From Chloroflexi bacterium TSY (lineage in GTDB: Bacteria; Chloroflexota; Anaerolineae; Caldilineales; Caldilineaceae), in NCBI GenBank assembly GCA_019217005.1, contig JAHBNG010000002.1:124001-188000 (forward strand): a DNA stretch of 64,000 nucleotides, given 5' to 3'. Below are positions 18,963 through 27,824 of the stretch, piece after piece; within the stretch, counting starts at the first letter, position 1; each line of letters opens with the position of its first letter. The notes under the pieces were generated by a model, which saw only the letters and a list, made by a program, of their open reading frames with translations, was not told the DNA's origin and made no database searches. The position numbers were made by a program, and so were the translations under genes.

Positions 18963-19614
18963 CTCTCTTTTACAAATTATGGGCATTCTTAAGAGCCTCA
19001 AAGGTCTATTTCACATTAAGGAATGAGCATTAAATAAGTTGTGCATGTCATTCTCGAGTGAAGCGCAGAATCTATGCCCAAGTTATTTAATTCCGATTCC
19101 TAAAGGCGAGAATGCGTATCTACCTTAATCATATTACGAGCGGCGCCATAAAGGGACATTTTGACCCGTGTAAATCGTGTTCTGTTGTGCTACTGCAGAG
19201 TACATATTGAAAACACGAGATGTATAATCGAGTCGCGAATTTTTTCTTCGTTTATCTCAGCAACTTGTGCAAACTTTTATTTTGACCAGAAAGAAAATAG
19301 CGCATTCGCACAATTGCGTTTGATGGACATTGTTGCATTTTATTCGACAAGAGAGACGCTGATAAAATCTAACGCAAATTTATTGATTTATCTGTTAACC
19401 ATATGCTATACTTCACAAATTCACCTGTACGAATCAAAAAATATCATTACTATCAGTAGACCGCAATCGCTAGATTCTTCACTTCGTTGGTGCGATGCAC
19501 CCACTACGAGAACGGAATGACATGATTGCGATCGACTGACTATATCTTGTCAGAGAAGGACTGTATCGTTTCTCTCGGAGCGTGTTTTAAGAGATACAAG
19601 GTAGGGGGCATACT
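18963..19614. other. intergenic stretch upstream of dnaN
   Basis: About 650 bp, AT-rich, with no convincing coding sequence. It contains the family C mini-element at 19252-19327. I looked for DnaA boxes (TTATCCACA-like) because of the adjacent dnaN and saw none, so I do not call an origin here. Confidence 0.5.
19252..19327. mobile_element. 76-bp palindromic mini-element (family C, copy 2)
   Basis: The arms TTATCTCAGCAACTTGTGCA and (reversed) TCCATCAAACGCAATTGTGC match the copies at 7855 and 23684. It is the most diverged of the three. Confidence 0.55.
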
Positions 19615-20853
19615 GTGCGGGTAAGCTGTCTTCAGGAAAATTTGGCCAAAGGGCTTGCGATCGTTGGACGTGCCGTCTCTTCACGAAGTACTTTGCCGGT
19701 GCTTGGGAACATTCTGCTTGAAGCCAAAGACAATCATTTACGATTGGCTGCGACAAACCTGGAAATCGGTGTGAATTGCTGGATTGGTGCCAAGGTTGAG
19801 GACGAGGGTGCGATCACCGTGCCCGCACGGTTGTTAACCGAATTTGTCAACAGCTTGCCTGCTGAAACAATTGATATGGAGTTGGCCGTTCGAACCCAGA
19901 CGCTTCACCTACAATGCGCTCGCTATGAAGCCAATATGAAGGGAATTGATGCCGTCGACTTTCCAATTATTCCCAGCATGAGCGGTGAACAAGAGGAAAA
20001 TACCAACAGACTTCTAGATGGAAGTTATATTTCGTTAGAGACGGAGGGTTTGCACAAGATGATCGACCATGTGATCTTTGCCGCCTCCACAAATGAAAAC
20101 CAACCGACCTTTACCGGTGTGGAAGTTCACTTTAATCAGAATACCCTCAAAATGGCCGCAACCGATGGTTTCCGGCTTAGTGTTCGGTCGGTTATGCTGA
20201 ACCGGGAGAACGGTCATGACGAATCCAAAGCGACTTTTGAAGATGAGTTAACAGTGCTTGTTCCCGCCAAGAGCTTAAGCGAGTTGTCGCGCATTATGGC
20301 AGATGCTGATGACCAACAACCGATTGAAGCACTTGTCACAGAGGCACGAAATCAGGTTCTCTTTCACATTTGGGGTAAAGGGAGCGACGTACGTGGTAGT
20401 TTTGAACGCGTCGAACTTGTTAGCCAACTGATTGATGCACGTTTCCCCGATTATGATCCCCTGATTCCAAAAAGCCATTCAACTCGGACCGTTGTCGATA
20501 CAGCTTCCTTGCTCAAGGCTGTTCGTGTCTCGGCCCTGTTTGCGCGGGACAATTCGAACACTGTCTATGTTGGAATAGAGCCTCCGAATGACGAACACAG
20601 TGGTCAGATGCGCTTGACTGCAACAAGCACTGAAATGGGCGATAACGTCAATGAACTTGATGCACTTGTCGAAGGTGAAGAATTGGAGATAGCCTTCGAC
20701 GCCTCCTATTTGATTGACGTTTTGAGCCGAATCGATGAGCCACAGATTGTACTAGAAACGACCCAAGCATCACGACCAGGGACATTGCGCCCAGTTGGTA
20801 TGGGCGAAGATGAGTTTTTGCACGTCGTGATGCCAATGCATCCACCACGGTAA
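19615..20853 (+). CDS. dnaN: DNA polymerase III beta subunit (sliding clamp)
   Basis: The ring clamp that tethers the replicative polymerase. It is 412 residues, somewhat longer than the common ~370, with three clamp domains. It opens with MRVSCLQENLAKGLAIVGRAVSSRSTLPVLGNILLEA; the second domain carries FAASTNENQPTFTGVEVHF and MAATDGFRLSVR, and the C-terminus is VVMPMHPPR, close to the usual MPMR ending. GTG 19615 follows a GGGGG ribosome site 7 bp upstream. It is not next to dnaA or recF, so this is either a relocated single copy or one of two clamps; the window cannot decide. A hairpin with a T-run follows. Confidence 0.95.
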   Translation: MRVSCLQENLAKGLAIVGRAVSSRSTLPVLGNILLEAKDNHLRLAATNLEIGVNCWIGAKVEDEGAITVPARLLTEFVNSLPAETIDMELAVRTQTLHLQCARYEANMKGIDAVDFPIIPSMSGEQEENTNRLLDGSYISLETEGLHKMIDHVIFAASTNENQPTFTGVEVHFNQNTLKMAATDGFRLSVRSVMLNRENGHDESKATFEDELTVLVPAKSLSELSRIMADADDQQPIEALVTEARNQVLFHIWGKGSDVRGSFERVELVSQLIDARFPDYDPLIPKSHSTRTVVDTASLLKAVRVSALFARDNSNTVYVGIEPPNDEHSGQMRLTATSTEMGDNVNELDALVEGEELEIAFDASYLIDVLSRIDEPQIVLETTQASRPGTLRPVGMGEDEFLHVVMPMHPPR

Positions 20854-20935
20854 TCCCATTCTATTTCGATTCCTCAATTTGCATCTCTGTCGCCGATACC
20901 CATCTCTTGATTTGTGTCGGAGTCACCGTTGACAT

Positions 20936-20959
20936 CCCCTTCAGGGGGCCCTCTTTTTT
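20936..20959 (+). terminator. Rho-independent terminator after dnaN
   Basis: Short stem CCCCTtcAGGGG, then GGCCCTC and a run of six T. It lies about 85 bp past the dnaN stop. The stem is short, so this is a moderate call. Confidence 0.5.
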
Positions 20960-21099
20960 GAATGAAGCGATGACCTATGCCCCAAAATCAAGTATGAAGC
21001 AAAATTCACCGACAAGAAAAACTATCCGCTCCCGTATGAAATCAGTTGCCGTAATGTTTTGACGCATCGATCAACTTTTAATGTTCAATGGAGATCAGG

Positions 21100-21732
21100 G
21101 TGAGTGTCACATACAACCAAGTGATAGAAGATTTACGATCATCTTATGATCAGATGGCTGTCGAACGTGATCAGAAGGGGAAGTCGATATGGAAAATCGA
21201 GGAGCGTGCCCGTTTTCTCAATTTGTTGCAAATTGAGAGCAAGCAGACACTATTGGAAATCGGTGCCGGGACGGGGCAGGACAGCCTGTTTTTCCTGCAA
21301 AATGGCCTGGATGTAGTTGCCACAGATCTCTCACCAGAAATGGTCCGACATTGTCGGGAGAAAGGGCTGACAGCCTATGTGGCGGATTTTGCCAATTTGA
21401 ACTTTTCTGGTCAATCTTTTGATGCCGTTTATGCCCTGAACTGTTTGCTACATGTACCTAAAAAAGAGCTACCCAACATCTTAACGATCATTCGCGATCA
21501 AATGAAACCCAACGGGCTTTTCTATCTAGGCCTCTACGGAGGGGTTGATCACGAAGGAATTTATGAAGCCGATCATCACAAACCAAAACGCTTCTTTGCG
21601 CGCTATTTGGATGGGCAAATCCAGGCGGTTGTGACACAAGTTTTTACCTTACTTGACTTTCATCGCGTCTTGCTGCATGATGGGCAGGAAGGACATTTTC
21701 AGTCCATCACGTTGAGACGCAAAGATCCGTAA
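21100..21732 (+). CDS. class I SAM-dependent methyltransferase
   Basis: A Rossmann-fold methyltransferase of ~210 residues. Motif I is LLEIGAGTGQDSLFF, the acidic end of strand 2 is VVATDLSPEMV, and motif IV-like NCLLHVPKKEL and post-I AYVADFANLNF are present. The acceptor is unknown. The open frame starts at ATG 21088, but GGAG at 21091 places a GTG at 21100 at good distance (VSVTYNQVIEDLR), which I prefer. A NUDIX hydrolase follows 35 bp later. Confidence 0.83.
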   Translation: MSVTYNQVIEDLRSSYDQMAVERDQKGKSIWKIEERARFLNLLQIESKQTLLEIGAGTGQDSLFFLQNGLDVVATDLSPEMVRHCREKGLTAYVADFANLNFSGQSFDAVYALNCLLHVPKKELPNILTIIRDQMKPNGLFYLGLYGGVDHEGIYEADHHKPKRFFARYLDGQIQAVVTQVFTLLDFHRVLLHDGQEGHFQSITLRRKDP

Positions 21733-21767
21733 CCGCAAGCACAACACGCATTCTTAAACCTACCTCT

Positions 21768-22268
21768 ATGCTTCATGCCGTGCTTTCTCATATCTGGAAT
21801 CGATTACAAGGCCTGATTCAATGGCATCTGCTTTGGTTGATTCACGATAAATTCATGATTGGTGTAGCTGGCGTCGTGCTTGATGATCAACAGCGTGTCT
21901 TGCTATTGAAGCATCGTTATCGTCCAGCTGGTCAAGAGTGGGGGTTGCCCAGCGGATATGCCAACAAGAATGAACCGCTTGAAGAAACATTGGGACGTGA
22001 AGTTTGGGAAGAGGTGAGGTGCAAAGTGGCTGTGACTGACCTATTGCAGGTTGTGAGTGGATATCGATTACGATTGGAAGTCTTTTTCGTGGCGCGTTTT
22101 GTCGGCGGTACACCAACTGTCGACCAGAAAGAGGTATTGGAGGCCGATTTTTTCCCAATCGAGGAGTTGCCAGACGAACTACCGATCTGGCACAAAAAAA
22201 TGATTGAGCAAGCACTGGCGAAGGAATCCATAAGTGAGAGTCATTACAGGGTCAGCCAAAGGGCGTAA
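21768..22268 (+). CDS. NUDIX hydrolase
   Basis: A pyrophosphohydrolase of 166 residues. The NUDIX box is complete: GYANKNEPLEETLGREVWEEV matches G-x5-E-x7-REVxEEx. The preceding RPAGQEWGLPSG is the usual lead-in. The substrate (a nucleotide diphosphate derivative) is not readable. Its last 12 codons overlap the start of rsmD in another frame, suggesting translational coupling. Confidence 0.9.
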   Translation: MLHAVLSHIWNRLQGLIQWHLLWLIHDKFMIGVAGVVLDDQQRVLLLKHRYRPAGQEWGLPSGYANKNEPLEETLGREVWEEVRCKVAVTDLLQVVSGYRLRLEVFFVARFVGGTPTVDQKEVLEADFFPIEELPDELPIWHKKMIEQALAKESISESHYRVSQRA

Positions 22269-22792
22269 GTTAAAATCAGTACCCGGCGATTCGACTCGCC
22301 CAATCACAGACCGCGCCAAGGAAGCACTCTTTAGCATCCTGGGTGAATGGATTGCAGGCAGCCGTGTCCTTGATCTATTCGGTGGTACTGGTTCCATTGG
22401 GATCGAGGCCCTCAGTCGCGGGGGCCGAAGAGGTTCGCTTTATCGATCTGAATCGACGTGCAGCGCAAACGATTTTGGCGAATCTGCATCACTGCCAACT
22501 CGCAGACCGTGCAATTGTTGAATGCAAGGACAGCTTCAGCGTATTAGAGCGATATGACGGCGATCCATTTGAGCTGATCTATGTGGCTCCACCCCAATAT
22601 CGAAAACTCTGGCGCAAAGCACTTCTCGCAATCGATCAACGCTCAACTCTATTAACGGACGACGGGATGGTGATCATCCAGATCCATCCACGTGAAGATG
22701 AACCAGTTGAACTTCGTTCTCTAGTCGAATTTGATCGCCGCCGCTATGGTTCTGTTCTGCTAATCTTCTATGAATTGTCAGATGGAAACTGA
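22234..22792 (+). pseudogene. rsmD: 16S rRNA (guanine966-N2)-methyltransferase RsmD, one frameshift
   Basis: RsmD methylates G966 of 16S rRNA during 30S assembly. The first frame gives MRVITGSAKGRKLKSVPGDSTRPITDRAKEALFSIL and LDLFGGTGSIGIEALSRG; a second frame continues GAEEVRFIDLNRRAAQTILANL, ELIYVAPPQYRKLWRKAL and VIIQIHPRED to 22792. Removing one G from the GGGGG run near 22420 joins them as SRGAEEVRFIDLN, exactly as expected of the family. The gene is therefore either newly broken or intact and misread at the homopolymer. The catalytic motif, usually DPPY, reads APPQY, a variant I have seen in divergent RsmD. GTG 22234 overlaps the NUDIX gene. Confidence 0.85.
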
Positions 22793-22811
22793 ATGCTGCC
22801 AAAAACGAAAC

Positions 22812-23666
22812 TCATCCGACTCTCTTACCTACAATTTGAATGCTTGTTTTTTCTTGCGCGCTAATCACCGCCCGCATGACTACGGCACTCAGAACAAGCA
22901 TCCCGCCTACAGATGCGAAGATACCGGGCATCTCCCCGATTACAAGAAAAACCCAGACTGGATTGAGAACTGGCTCCAACATTACGATCAGCGTTGATTC
23001 GAGCGCTTCTAGGTGCTTGATGGCGAAGGAATAGAGGATAAACGATAGACCAATCTGAAAGATGCCTAAGAAGACGATGTAGCCAACGTTGGCTGGGGTA
23101 AAAGTCTCTTGAATAAGCCAGGGCAGACCAATAAAGATCGCAAAAAGATTACCTAATAGTACTGTATTCGCTGGTGTACCAGTTTTTTGACGCCGCATAC
23201 AGAGAATCATCACGGCCATAGAGATGCCAGCAAGTATCCCCAAGATGTTCCCCCGTACGCCATCAAGCGTTAAATCATCTCCCAGAAAAAGAAACATGCC
23301 AGTAAAAATGAAAATCATGGCAATCAAATCCGCACGCTTGGGTTTTTCTCCCAAAAACCAATAGCCAAACAAAACCAGATAGACTGGTGATGTGAAGGAG
23401 AGGAAGATCACATTGGCTGCTGCCGTCAGCTTTGTACCAGCGATAAAGAATAGATTGCTTCCAAGATAGGCCAATGCACCAACCACTTGGTCGCGTGTCC
23501 ATGTACGCGGGAAACTACGCAGGTAGATCAGGAGAACAGCGAACGCCACAGCGCCACGTGCGCTTAAGATCGATGGGGCTTCCCACGAGATGAGCTTAAC
23601 AAAGAGTCCGCTTGAGCTCCAGAGAGTTGCTGTTAGAATCAGAAGAAGAATTGCCCGTTGGCGCAT
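22812..23666 (-). CDS. EamA/DMT-family transporter
   Basis: A 284-residue inner-membrane protein with about ten hydrophobic helices arranged as two EamA repeats. It opens MRQRAILLLILTATLWSSSGLFVKLI (repeat 1 motif) and has LSFTSPVYLVLFGYWFLGEKPKRADLIAMIFIFTGMFLF and, in repeat 2, LEALESTLIVMLEPVLNPVWVFLVIGEMPG. Members export or import metabolites; the substrate is unknown. It converges with rsmD (19 bp apart). A family C mini-element lies upstream. Confidence 0.88.
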   Translation of the reverse strand: MRQRAILLLILTATLWSSSGLFVKLISWEAPSILSARGAVAFAVLLIYLRSFPRTWTRDQVVGALAYLGSNLFFIAGTKLTAAANVIFLSFTSPVYLVLFGYWFLGEKPKRADLIAMIFIFTGMFLFLGDDLTLDGVRGNILGILAGISMAVMILCMRRQKTGTPANTVLLGNLFAIFIGLPWLIQETFTPANVGYIVFLGIFQIGLSFILYSFAIKHLEALESTLIVMLEPVLNPVWVFLVIGEMPGIFASVGGMLVLSAVVMRAVISAQEKTSIQIVGKRVG

Positions 23667-23683
23667 AGACGAATATACCTTCG

Positions 23684-23760
23684 CTCATCAGACGAATTTG
23701 TGCAAACGGATAGTTGTATCCCCAACAAACACAGAGGCTTGTGCAATTTTCTTATATGAA
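23684..23760. mobile_element. 77-bp palindromic mini-element (family C, copy 3, inverted)
   Basis: Reversed, it reads AAGAAAATTGCACAAG..., and ends in TTCGTCTGATGAG, matching the copy at 7855-7933 at both ends. It separates EamA from the HAD gene. Confidence 0.62.
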
Positions 23761-23769
23761 CCGTAAGCC

Positions 23770-24441
23770 CTATTGCTCTTTCTCTAATATCTGCTCGACG
23801 ACCGACTTCATGTCAGGACCGATGATGTCAGGCTTCTTCTGCAGTGGTCCAAGTACCATACCTGGACGAGCTACAAATGCGCCCGCACAGCCCACCTGCA
23901 TGGCGCCCGCAATGTCCCAATCATGCGCTGCCACCAGGCGGATCCCATTTGGTTCCACGCCGAGCTCTTTGGCGGCATGAAGATATGGCTCTGGCGCAGG
24001 TTTGAACTTACGTGTGGGATCGACTGAGATCAGTTGCTCAAAGTAGTTCGTTAAACCGGCATTTTCCATTTGTGCCTCAAGCACATGGGGCGGCGAATTG
24101 GTGAGGGTCGCCATGCGCAAACCAGCCTCTTGAAGGCAGGCCAAACTAGCCGGTACTTCTGGATGTGGCGGAAGCGCTCGCACTGTTCCTAAGATTTTCT
24201 GCTTATCATCAGACGTTAGTTCTACTCTATGGCGCATTGCCGTCATTTCCAGGGCATCTCCTGCAATTGTGCCAAAATCATGATAGTTGCCGGTGAGCGT
24301 GGCGACCAGCGCCGAACGCAATACTTGCGCAAACCATTGTGGCATCACCGTGGCGCTACCAAAGACGCGCGCAAAATGAGGGTCCAATGCATGCAGGTCT
24401 AAAAGTGTTTCATTTACATCAAATAAGATGACTCGTGGCAT
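23770..24441 (-). CDS. haloacid dehalogenase type II (HAD family)
   Basis: A 223-residue HAD hydrolase. Motif I nucleophile Asp is in ILFDVNETLLDL, motif II in MATLTNSPPHV, Lys of motif III in RKFKPAPEPY, and motif IV in LVAAHDWDIAGAMQVGCAGAFVARPG. These match L-2-haloacid dehalogenases, which hydrolyse 2-halo-alkanoates to hydroxy acids, though related phosphatases look alike. CAGGAG lies 6 bp before ATG 24441, a strong start. The frame is open upstream without a stop, so a larger ORF fuses it to the uncharacterised protein at 24442-26229; I treat them as two genes. Confidence 0.85.
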   Translation of the reverse strand: MPRVILFDVNETLLDLHALDPHFARVFGSATVMPQWFAQVLRSALVATLTGNYHDFGTIAGDALEMTAMRHRVELTSDDKQKILGTVRALPPHPEVPASLACLQEAGLRMATLTNSPPHVLEAQMENAGLTNYFEQLISVDPTRKFKPAPEPYLHAAKELGVEPNGIRLVAAHDWDIAGAMQVGCAGAFVARPGMVLGPLQKKPDIIGPDMKSVVEQILEKEQ

Positions 24442-26229
24442 ATTTTCTCCTGTGGCTGATAGGGGCGTCAGCAATTGACAATTGTTCGTTGACCATTGAC
24501 AATTCGTTAGGCGCTTACGGGACCAATATCGACAAAGAATTGTGGATGTTGAAAATGTGTAAATAGCAAAGCTGAACTCAAGCAAAAGGTTACGGAAAGC
24601 CTGATGAACGGCAGAAAAGAGTTCATCCAAAAGCGAAGGGTCTTTGGGCTTTGGACCTCGCTTGGTTTTACCTGCACCAGCAAGAACAGGCTTGATGATA
24701 TGGTCCCGCAAAACAATCAAAGCTGAAATAGCCTGAAGGCCATCAGGCGTGGGCGAATATTTGCGGGAGTTACCGATGCGAGTGACAAGGTTCTTAGCTC
24801 GCAGCTTCTTCAAACCATAGGCAGCCTGACGGGGTGAATAATCAGGAAAAAGGTGAGCAAAGCGCTCTTTGACTTGGTTAGCTAGTTGAGAAGCTGTAAA
24901 GCCAGTAGGTGCGGGTGCCAAAGCAAGAACGGAACTGAGTACAGCTCGGATTCGAGGTTGGTCAAGATGAATGCCAGCGAGTTTGGATGCACCAAGAGAT
25001 GCTGGCTCAGGAAGAGAATCAAGCAATCCATCGTCAATAAAGGCGGCATCAATCGCCTGAATGGTGTTGAGAAAATGAGTCAGGGCTGGTTTTAGGTAAT
25101 CAAGGATCTCGCCGAAGTATTTCAAAGAGCGCCGTAGCGGTAGCCGTTTCACATTGTGAGCAATGACCTCGATATGGAGTGTGTTCTCGCCTTTGGTGTA
25201 CATTTTGAGCGTCAGTGAACTGAAATGCACTTTAAAGATTGTCAAATCGTCCATAGGTTTCTCGATAACACATTCTAAACGGGGTGTTTTTTTCCCTCTG
25301 CGCCAGTGAGGACGTCCTCTTGTACCGAAGATGGTTTTGACCGTTTTGATATCCATTCTAGAACGCATATGGTCGATAACACTATCGAAAATCTGTTCCA
25401 TTTGAGGTCCTCGGTTAAATATCAAATTTCGACTCAGTTCTGTTTGATAGACAGAGTAATTGTATTTGAATCTCGTTGCTCTTTGGTCTTCTAATGAGAG
25501 CGCAAAATGAAGGCAAGTTGAGTAAATCCAACGGTCGCAAACCTGGCCCAATTGCCCTATCGCACTCGCTGAGCACAAGGTATCTGCTATTTCGGCCAAC
25601 CCATCTGGATCTGAAATGTTGGCAAAACTATTGCTTTCCTTCTCCAAGGTAATATCGACTTTCTGGGCTTGACGAGCTACATACTCATGCCCGTTCAAGA
25701 ATATCTGCGCCCCAAACGGGGGATGTGGGCTGAGTCGGATCGTGATATGGCCCCACGACGGGTCCATGATATGAAACCAGTACTGCTTGACAAAAGGATA
25801 CTTCTTTTCTAAATGAATTCTCTTCTTATCCTTACTTTCTTTGACATGCCACGTCGGTGCACTAAATTTACTCACCAAGATCGCAAATACACCCACAAAC
25901 GCTGGATCGTCTGGGATATAGGTCTCGGCAAGCTCATGTTTGCGTACACCACTTTCACAATCAATGACTGGTATCCCTTCCGCCTCCGCATACGCCCGCA
26001 ACCGACGCGCATACTCACGCGCAAATCGCATCAGCCTCGCCGTATTCAGCCCGTCATCCGACCCTTGCCAACTGCGCCACCAGACTCGAAACCCGCCGCC
26101 GTTTTGACCCATCGACCAATAGGCATTCAGCACGATTCGATCGACACAATCATATTGCCCCTCTATGTACTCGGCATATGTTTCGCTAAACTCATCGACC
26201 GGCGGGCGGATTTCTGTCTTGACTACCAT
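24442..26229 (-). CDS. uncharacterised multi-domain protein with winged-helix-like C-terminus
   Basis: About 595 residues in continuous frame with the downstream HAD gene. ATG 26229 follows GGAGAAGG. Visible segments: YDCVDRIVLNAYWSMGQNGGGFRVWWRSWQGSDDGL, then YARRLRAYAEAEGIPVIDCESGVRKHELAE, then YWFHIMDPSWGHITIRLSPHPPFGAQIFLNGHEYVARQA, then VKTIFGTRGRPHWRRG, then a region (FTASQLANQVKERFAHLFPDYSPRQAAYGLKKLRAKNLVTRIG) that looks like a winged helix. From memory it resembles a widespread, often multicopy family of unknown function, so a mobile or selfish nature is possible. The family usually ends shortly after RGPKPKDPSLLDELF; here the frame runs on through a heptad repeat, so the natural stop appears lost. 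Confidence 0.6.
24471..24506. repeat. heptanucleotide degenerate repeat
   Basis: Units caattga, caattgt, tcgttga, ccattga, caattcg spaced 7 bp. It lies between the uncharacterised gene and the HAD gene and is read through by the continuous frame. Confidence 0.6.
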
Positions 26230-26304
26230 GACCCCTTCTCCTTTGCTTTTGCTGGCTTCACTTGACCTGCACTTCGTATCGGAGAAATGCACTTCGTGTC
26301 AACT

Positions 26305-26327
26305 GTCCCGTAGGGACCCCTTTTTTT
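26305..26327 (+). terminator. hairpin with T-run upstream of the MFS gene
   Basis: Stem GTCCCgtaGGGAC followed by CCC and seven T. It sits between divergent genes, so it may end an upstream transcript or be a remnant; no plus-strand gene ends just before it. Confidence 0.45.
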
Positions 26328-26446
26328 GAGCGTAGTCTCGAAAAAATGCTAGGTTCTTATTGTATCATTTGTCCCGAAATGAAAACACTATCTATATCTA
26401 GTGAGGTTGCACCTCAGATCCACAAGCAGTTACGGAGTAAATTATC

Positions 26447-27799
26447 GTGATTACACACTCCAGAGCTATTCGATGGTTGCTTCAGCTGGACCGCCCCGTT
26501 CCCGAGCGAACTGAAGAAGAATTGACAGCCGAGATGTACGCCAACTATCGGTGGAACTTTACTGCCAATCTGCTAGACGCTTCCTTTTTTTGGCTTGGCA
26601 TGAGCTTTGTCTCCGCTGCAACCATCATGCCGCTCTTTGTGAGCAAGGTGACCAGTAATACATTTGTAATCGCACTAGTCGCGATCATCGGTCAGTCTAG
26701 CTGGTATCTTCCCCAATTATTCACAGCAAGCGCCATTGAACGGGTTGCTCGCAAAAAACCGTTCGTCGCCAACCTTGGCCTCCTGGCCGAGCGCTTGCCT
26801 CTGTGGATTCTTCCCGTGGCGGCCATGTTTGCTCTCAGCAATCCGACAATTGCACTGGTGGTCTTTTTTATGGCGTACGCCTGGCATGGTTTAGGAGCAG
26901 GCGCAATTGCGCCCGCTTGGTCTGAAATGCTAGCCCGCTGCTTTCCTGTCAACCGCCGTGGACGCTTTTTTGGTCTTGCATCATTCATTGGTACCGGTAC
27001 CGGTGCACTCGGCGCACTCTTCAGCGGCTGGCTACTGGACACATATCCCTTTCCCACCAATTTCGTCTATGTTTTTCTGTTGGCCGCCGTGATCGTTGTG
27101 TTCAGCTGGTTTTTCCTCGCAATGGTGCGAGAACCTGTTAAACGTGTTTCTCCTGAAATTTTGGCTTCCCGCGGTCGTTCGTACCAAAAGATCCTGCATA
27201 TTCTGCAGGGCGATACCAATTTTCGCCATTTTTTGCTTGCTCTCCTGCTCAAGAATCTGAGCTGGATGGGACTGGGATTTTTGACTGTTGCGGCAATTTT
27301 CAATTGGCAGATTGCCGATGGTATGGCTGCCCAATTCGGTGCGGTGATGTTGGTTGGTCAAACTGTTGGGAACCTGCTTGTTGGACTGTTGGCAGACCGA
27401 TATGGCCATAAGCAGTCGCTCGAGATCGGTGCTGGAGCAACGGCAATTGCCTTTCTATTGGCCTGGGCAGCGCCGGTTGCAGCTTGGTACTATGCCGTCT
27501 TCTTTCTACTCGGCGTTGGAGAAGGCATTGGCATCGTCTCCGGCGTATTGATTCCTCTGGAATTTACGCATCCAGAACATCGTCCAACCTATGTTGGACT
27601 GGCAAATACGACCAGTGGCGTCGGCAAAGTCTTGGCGCCAGCAATAGGAGGCTTGCTCGCATTTTATAGCTATGAATGGCTGTTCGCCCTCTCTGGGATC
27701 ATTGGAATCCTAGCGCTTTTAATGCTCCGATTCATTGTTCAAGAGCCGCGAAAGCAAAGCGAGCTTTTCGAGGCAAATGTCGCTGGAGCAGCACTTTAA
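26447..27799 (+). CDS. MFS transporter
   Basis: A 450-residue membrane protein with about twelve hydrophobic helices in two halves. It has the MFS-typical RRGRFFGLASFIGTGTGALGALFSGWLL in the first half and GNLLVGLLADRYGHKQSLEIG (motif A) in the second half. A long cytosolic N-terminus (RAIRWLLQLDRPVPERTEEELTAEMYANYRWNF) precedes the first helix. The substrate is unknown. GTG 26447 is the first in-frame start; the ribosome site is weak. It converges with the GT39-like gene, 25 bp away. Confidence 0.88.
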   Translation: MITHSRAIRWLLQLDRPVPERTEEELTAEMYANYRWNFTANLLDASFFWLGMSFVSAATIMPLFVSKVTSNTFVIALVAIIGQSSWYLPQLFTASAIERVARKKPFVANLGLLAERLPLWILPVAAMFALSNPTIALVVFFMAYAWHGLGAGAIAPAWSEMLARCFPVNRRGRFFGLASFIGTGTGALGALFSGWLLDTYPFPTNFVYVFLLAAVIVVFSWFFLAMVREPVKRVSPEILASRGRSYQKILHILQGDTNFRHFLLALLLKNLSWMGLGFLTVAAIFNWQIADGMAAQFGAVMLVGQTVGNLLVGLLADRYGHKQSLEIGAGATAIAFLLAWAAPVAAWYYAVFFLLGVGEGIGIVSGVLIPLEFTHPEHRPTYVGLANTTSGVGKVLAPAIGGLLAFYSYEWLFALSGIIGILALLMLRFIVQEPRKQSELFEANVAGAAL

Positions 27800-27824
27800 G
27801 AATGAGACTCAGTATACCTTTCAT

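Noticed and set aside
18963..19614. Possible replication origin beside dnaN
   Set aside because: No DnaA-box cluster was found, and dnaA, recF and gyrB are absent.
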